DNA from: Diphasiastrum complanatum
Taxonomy: Eukaryota; Streptophyta; Lycopodiopsida; Lycopodiales; Lycopodiaceae
Assembly (NCBI GenBank): GCA_029204225.1
Contig: CM055095.1
Span: 39,612,141 to 39,676,140, forward strand
Length of the DNA: 64,000 nucleotides
Direction: 5' to 3'
Part shown: piece after piece, positions 59,315 to 64,000 of the stretch
Layout: the number at the start of each line of letters is the position of its first letter
Numbering within the stretch: the first letter of the stretch is position 1
The notes under the pieces: model-generated
Database searches by the model: none
Told to the model about the DNA's origin: nothing
What the model saw: only the letters and a program-made list of their open reading frames with translations
Program-made: the position numbers and the translations under genes

Positions 59315-60601
59315 ATGCCTTCTGATACACTTTCATGCATTTATAATTCCTTTCTGATCATTATGTCTTCTATCGATACTTCCCAGTCTCCGCGCTATAC
59401 TATCCATCGTGATGTTCCATCTGCAACAGAAATCATGATTCTTCCTAACACAAGCATGGTCACTCAGTGGATGACCCTTGCAGAGCCTCTACTCACTGCA
59501 ATGGGTATTTATGAGAGAGCCTTTTCGGGTCATATCAATATGGATTTCATCACTCTTGACCTCAGTACGTGGAAGGAAGAGAAATCCAAGTTCTATATCA
59601 CCTTCCAGGGAGCCACACACAAAGTGCGCATCACTGAGGCCGCACTTGCAGCTATAGGAATCTCATTCGGTACGCAAGCCTCACCCAATCACAAGCACGC
59701 CAAACAGGCCATCAAGCCATACATTGACCTCACCAACGATCTGCACTGGACCAATGATGGCTACCTTCTGGAAGCCATCACTGAGCCTTCCATCCATGCA
59801 GCTGTCCAGGTGTTGAACCATTTCTTGATGGTTGGCAACCTCAGGAAAGACCGCATCACATCTCAAATCCTTCACAAGATAGTGGAGTCCCACACCAAGT
59901 TGGCCATAGCCCCTCTTGAACCATATAACTGGTTCAAGACTGTTTCTGGTGAGCTCAAGCGAGCTATTAAGGCCAATACTAAGCAACAGTTTGCCGCTGG
60001 CTCTCTATTGTCCCTCTTAGCCATTTCTCACCTAGAAAACAAAATCCATGGCTTCCACCTGGATTCTGTGCTTTTGGTTTACGAAGAAGCACCGGCCGAG
60101 TCATCTCATCAGGCCTCAAGTTCTCATAGTCGTCGTCGTCCATGCAGCGAGATCGTAATTCCTGACTCGCCTTCTGCATCACGACGTCGCACTAGGCATA
60201 CCTCATCAGTTGCACTTCCACCCCCTGCTGCTGTTCACACTGAACTTCCCATTCCCCTTGCCTTTGATGCTTCCCTCGCCTTTGCTCCCATACAAGGACA
60301 GTCTGTGACCATTGGGCCTACCATTCCCATCACAACTGCCCAGGCCGCCTCACCCCCACACACCGAAGCCACCTCACCAAACACACAGTTCTTCATGGAT
60401 ATGTTTGATGATTCCGACTCCCTTGGGGCCACCGAAATCTTTGAAATGCCCCAGAGCCCAGCGCCCTTTGAACCCCAATCCCCTGAAAGAGGATTCAGAC
60501 ATATCCATGAATCTACTGTTGGTGTCGAAGATGCCAGTCAGCAACCACACACACAAGGTAATCCAGTCACACTTCGGGTCGACAGAATAACAATGTGTTA
60601 A
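59315..60601 (+). CDS. intact additional ORF 3' of gypsy pol, function unknown
   Basis: The longest unbroken frame in the window: 428 codons from the ATG at 59315 (MPSDTLSCIY); ATG 59363 is an alternative, and the frame is open upstream to 59267. Residues 1-270 look globular and helical, with FITLDLSTWKEEKSKFYITF, TEAALAAIGISFG and FAAGSLLSLLAISHLENKI. Then comes a basic Ser/Arg segment (SSSHSRRR, SASRRRTRHTSS) that could be a nuclear-localisation or RNA-binding region, and a Pro/Ser/Thr-rich C-terminal tail. It is GC-richer than its surroundings. Position after integrase matches the extra ORF of Tat/Athila gypsy elements. Its last residues may come from the adjoining copia relic, so the native C-terminus may be lost. 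I do not recognise the family. Confidence 0.65.
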   Translation: MPSDTLSCIYNSFLIIMSSIDTSQSPRYTIHRDVPSATEIMILPNTSMVTQWMTLAEPLLTAMGIYERAFSGHINMDFITLDLSTWKEEKSKFYITFQGATHKVRITEAALAAIGISFGTQASPNHKHAKQAIKPYIDLTNDLHWTNDGYLLEAITEPSIHAAVQVLNHFLMVGNLRKDRITSQILHKIVESHTKLAIAPLEPYNWFKTVSGELKRAIKANTKQQFAAGSLLSLLAISHLENKIHGFHLDSVLLVYEEAPAESSHQASSSHSRRRPCSEIVIPDSPSASRRRTRHTSSVALPPPAAVHTELPIPLAFDASLAFAPIQGQSVTIGPTIPITTAQAASPPHTEATSPNTQFFMDMFDDSDSLGATEIFEMPQSPAPFEPQSPERGFRHIHESTVGVEDASQQPHTQGNPVTLRVDRITMC

Positions 60602-61580
60602 TCTATATAAGTTTCCATGTCTCTTCCCGAGTGCAAGGATTTTACTTGTCCTATCAATAATTCGGCATTGATTAGACTCAAACTCTGCCTTATGACCTAA
60701 ATTAATGATTCTACTTACTGATAGTAGATTTGTAGAAAGTTTAGGAATATACAAAACATTTGATAGTAGTTTGAATTGATTATGCTGGAATTTCAATCTC
60801 ATAGTACCTTCACCTTCGATAGTGTGAGTGCTATCTTCTTTCCACAAAAGAAGTATTTTAACTTGGGCTTGTCCTTTGACTTTGAACTTGATGCTTGATC
60901 CTCATCCTTGGCTTCTTGTGCTTGATCCTTCTTGGATCCCTTGGTCTTCTTCTTGCCCTTGAATGAGAAGATGGCAATGATAAGGAACCCATCCTACAAT
61001 GATAAGGAACCCATCCTTGCTTTTGCATGGAGCATCTTGCACTCTTTAGCCATTAGCACACTATGGAGCTCATAAATTGATGGAAAAGTGTCTTGGATGG
61101 CAAAAATTTGAACCAAATTGGAGAACTCATCTCCTAAGCCATTGAGGATCACTTGTACAAGCTCATTATCTAGAATTTTCTCTCCAGTAGAAACTAAATT
61201 TTTTTTTTGAGAGACTTGATCCTAAGCATATACTCTTGTGCACTTTCATTTCTTCATGTGGACTTTCATTACTTCACCTCATGCTTTGTAAGATTTGGTT
61301 TCTTACCATAAGCAATCTTGAAGTGTTTTTGAATTCATATATAGCCTTTAAAGAATCCCAAGCTTCCTTGGCCGATGTGCAAGAGACAACCTACTTCAAG
61401 AGGTCATCACTAACATTCATTTTGATGCAATGAAGTGCTAGTGTTGCCTTCTTCTTGTATCTAGCCAACTCTTGTCCTCCAAGAGGCTCATCCTCTTCTT
61501 CTAGGATAATATCAAAGAGGTCTTGGAGCACTAAGAGTGACTCCATCCTCACTTTCCATATTGAGTAGTTTGTAGAATTT
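60602..61580 (-). pseudogene. Ty1-copia gag-protease remnant
   Basis: On the minus strand, gag with ILDNELVQVILNGLGDEF and FPSIYELHSVL (about 61180-61050), a Lys-rich segment, then the post-protease block VLYIPKLSTNLLSVSRI (about 60755-60705) and LGKRHGNLYRL near 60610. Stops break it throughout. A 19-bp direct duplication (AATGATAAGGAACCCATCC) lies at about 60976-61016. Its left edge overlaps the end of the plus-strand ORF at 59315-60601. Confidence 0.8.
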
Positions 61581-62829
61581 AACCTCTCACTAGGTCAAAG
61601 AAGGAAAGCTCCAATAGTTCTCATCTTCCTAATGACTTGTACTAGTTTGTACTTCTTGGCTCTCCCTAAATTCTTTTCCAAAATTTTCCTCACTAGCAAC
61701 TCACTTGATGCTCACAAAGACACAATTGGTAATTCCCTTGATCTTGATTCAAAAGAACACTTAGGAAGGATTCTACAAATCAATGCTCAAGAAAATTGAA
61801 ATTGAATTGATCCTAGAAACTCACAAAGGTTTCACTAGTCTTGATTATCTCAAATTTGGCTTCTAGCCCTCTCAATGGGCTTCTAGACATGGTTTGTACA
61901 CTCTTTCACAAAGATGAAATGAAGATTAGATGAGACTCTATCAAAGACCTATAAAATCCTATCAATTTTCACCATTTTTGGACAAAAACATGGCTAAAAC
62001 TTGCTCTGTCCTCTTGATGGTTTTTCAAGACCTGTAAATCACTTTTAGAGGGATAGATCCTAGCCTAAATTAATTAGATTTGATAACACTAAGTCCAATC
62101 CAATCAATGGCATACAAACATTGATGTTTTTTCTAGATCTAACAACAAAAAACTCATGAAGGTCAATCACTATGAAATTCTTTGGATCTAGTGAAAATTA
62201 TTTTTATGTTCAGAGGTGCCCACACGTGTGAACAATATAGAATATGACCCTGATTAGGTTTGATCCACAAATCTCCACCCTTATAATCGCTTTCTAGTTG
62301 GCCTTCAAAGTACATACTTTGGACCATAAAATGAGCTTAATAATGACTAAACTTTGAATGCAAACTAAACATCAAAAATCCACATCTAGATTGGCAATTC
62401 TACACAAATTAAGCAAGAGCAATTATAAGTCATTAACCGATGTGAAGATCTAGCCTCCACACATGTGGTACGATCTTTAGTATGGCTTGTAGACAACAAA
62501 TAAAGTTTAGAATATTCAGATTTCATTTAGATCGAAAAGGAAACAAAGTACATAGTGGTAGAATTCGAGATAGCGGCTAAGCTCCCAAAACTTTTCTAAG
62601 GCATTTCTATGGAATGGGGAATAATATATACAAAAGCTCTTCCCCACCTCAAGTTAGGTGAAAATCCAACATGTATTAAGGAAATTATTGGCCATTTTTG
62701 TCCTAATTTGTCAATCTTACCTAACCCTAGAGTTTTGCCAAGTTGGTGGCTAGGTTGGTTATCCACCTCCATGATTCAAGGAATTTGGTCCTATAATTTA
62801 GGAATTATGACCAAACAAACCTAACCAAC
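61581..62829. other. LTR-like, non-coding sequence
   Basis: Upstream side of the minus-strand copia relic, so its leader and 5' LTR are expected here. A degraded primer-site-like GATTTGATAACA sits near 62082. The part at 62370-62560 shares words with 26700-26900 and 34900-35050. No gene is recognised. Confidence 0.4.
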
Positions 62830-63319
62830 TGTTATGGCCATATTTGGTTAAGGACCTGGAATAGTCCTAATATGGTAGACCGGCCCTCCAGTTTTCGAGA
62901 TTATTGGTCACGCCTAGATTTGATTCCAAGTCAAGGCTTGTTGGTGACTAATGGCCTTGAGAGGACCTAGACACTCTAATTGAGACATATGGAGTAGTGC
63001 ATGTACATGTGATTGATATAGGCAGGAGGTATGCATGTAGAGCTGTAACCTATTTATAGTTGACCTGCATGGGGATTGCATGTGCTCATGCACATGATCT
63101 TACTCTCTATATATTGAGGTAGTGATTATTCCGTCGATGACTTGGTCTAGGTTACCTGATGAGCTCTAGTCCTCTTGTTGTCATATTGGCATGGCTTGGG
63201 GGCTAGATCCAGGAGGAATCTCCAGGAGGGATCTAGGATTGGTTGGGTGGTTTTGCTCCACAGTCTCTCTTGTGTTTTCCTATCCTCATCTTAGGGGATT
63301 GTCCCTAGTGGTCTTTACA
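62830..63319 (+). mobile_element. 5' LTR of a plus-strand retrotransposon
   Basis: Starts TGTTATGGCC and ends GTGGTCTTTACA, followed after one base by a primer-binding site. A TATA-like CTATATATTGAGG lies at about 63107-63119. The rest of the element is beyond the window. Confidence 0.6.
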
Positions 63320-63320
63320 T

Positions 63321-63332
63321 TGGTATCAGACC
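63321..63332 (+). other. primer-binding site
   Basis: TGGTATCAGACC, one base from the canonical initiator methionine tRNA complement, 1 bp inside the LTR end. Confidence 0.85.
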
Positions 63333-64000
63333 CCGACTAAGATGCAGTTCTGGATGGAAAGTTATACATCAAATCGGAATTGGAATGCACTTGGATTCCC
63401 ATCCCGGTTGGAGTGCTATTTTTTCAAGGGAAATTGAGTTTGGATTCACTAATTCTTGTTGGAAGCATGCTTTTCAAACTTGGTGGTAGAGTGCTCTTCT
63501 CCTTGTTTGATTTTTTCTTTTAGAGCTGCTGTGGATTAGTGAGAAATTCATTCTTGTTTTCTGAGGCCTTGGAAAAGTTTCCGTTTAAAGTAGAATGATC
63601 TGCTTGAATAGATCCACTTTCTTGATCAAATTTGTTTTTTTTAGATGAATGATTTGCATGAGTCCATAACGGTTTGGACAGTTTGATTCAGATTTGGCAG
63701 CAAGATGTTTATTGATAGATTGACAAGAAATCGCTTTATCTGAAATGAATAAACTGATTGTTGCTAGAAATCTGGAATTTATGGTTTGCATGTGAGATTT
63801 AATCTTTTTTAGACTAACCGTCTTGCTTTCTGATTTTCTGATAATCGGATCTAAAAGCAAAGGACTTTCATGGAGAGATAACTGGTGGTATGGGACATCA
63901 ATGATTTCAAAGAGAAAAATCTTGTGTGAGAATGATCTGTAGACCAATGGTTAGTATTTACATTATTTGTAAATCTAATAGTTTAAAACCATTGGTAAAG
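63333..64000 (+). other. untranslated leader of the 3'-flanking retrotransposon
   Basis: No coding start or gag motif is recognisable before the window ends. T-rich sequence. Confidence 0.5.

Overview
The window is nuclear DNA from a land plant with a large, repeat-rich genome. It has spliced GT-AG genes with kilobase introns, nested and decayed LTR retrotransposons of both the Ty1-copia and Ty3-gypsy classes, PIF/Harbinger remnants, a tRNA-derived SINE and long (GA)n/(CT)n arrays. Very long introns around a conserved plant gene suggest a fern or another non-flowering vascular plant, but the sequence does not settle the lineage. There is no bacterial, plastid or mitochondrial gene content.

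Left third (about 2.78-23.5 kb, + strand): one clearly functional host gene, an F-box/leucine-rich-repeat protein orthologous to Arabidopsis FBL15/SLOMO. I resolved fifteen complete coding exons plus the 3' part of an N-terminal exon. From the F-box exon to the stop the exon lengths add up to a clean reading frame of 860 codons. Its first exon(s) are not recognised and may lie upstream of the window. One intron begins with GC instead of GT, one of 7.9 kb carries gypsy and foldback debris, and one of 4.5 kb holds a 5'-truncated, multiply broken Ty1-copia element.

Middle (about 25-52 kb): a retrotransposon graveyard. It contains a minus-strand Ty3-gypsy chromovirus with its 3' LTR, several Ty1-copia halves lying in inverted pairs, an LTR with pol on one side and a primer-binding site on the other, a SINE nested in a copia gag with a 15-bp target duplication, two adjacent PIF/Harbinger transposase pseudogenes, a 231-bp MITE-like element next to a 131-bp palindrome, and several local tandem duplications.

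Right (about 52.6-64 kb): an unrecognised minus-strand coding remnant, then a plus-strand Ty3-gypsy element of Tat/Athila type (protease, reverse transcriptase, RNase H, integrase, all broken). This is followed by a long intact extra reading frame of unknown function, cut at its 3' end by a minus-strand copia gag-protease remnant. The window ends with a plus-strand LTR, its primer-binding site and untranslated leader.

The genes do not form a pathway. The biology is one conserved F-box gene, a likely SCF ubiquitin-ligase subunit, embedded in transposable elements. The most unusual coding sequence is the intact ORF at 59315-60601.
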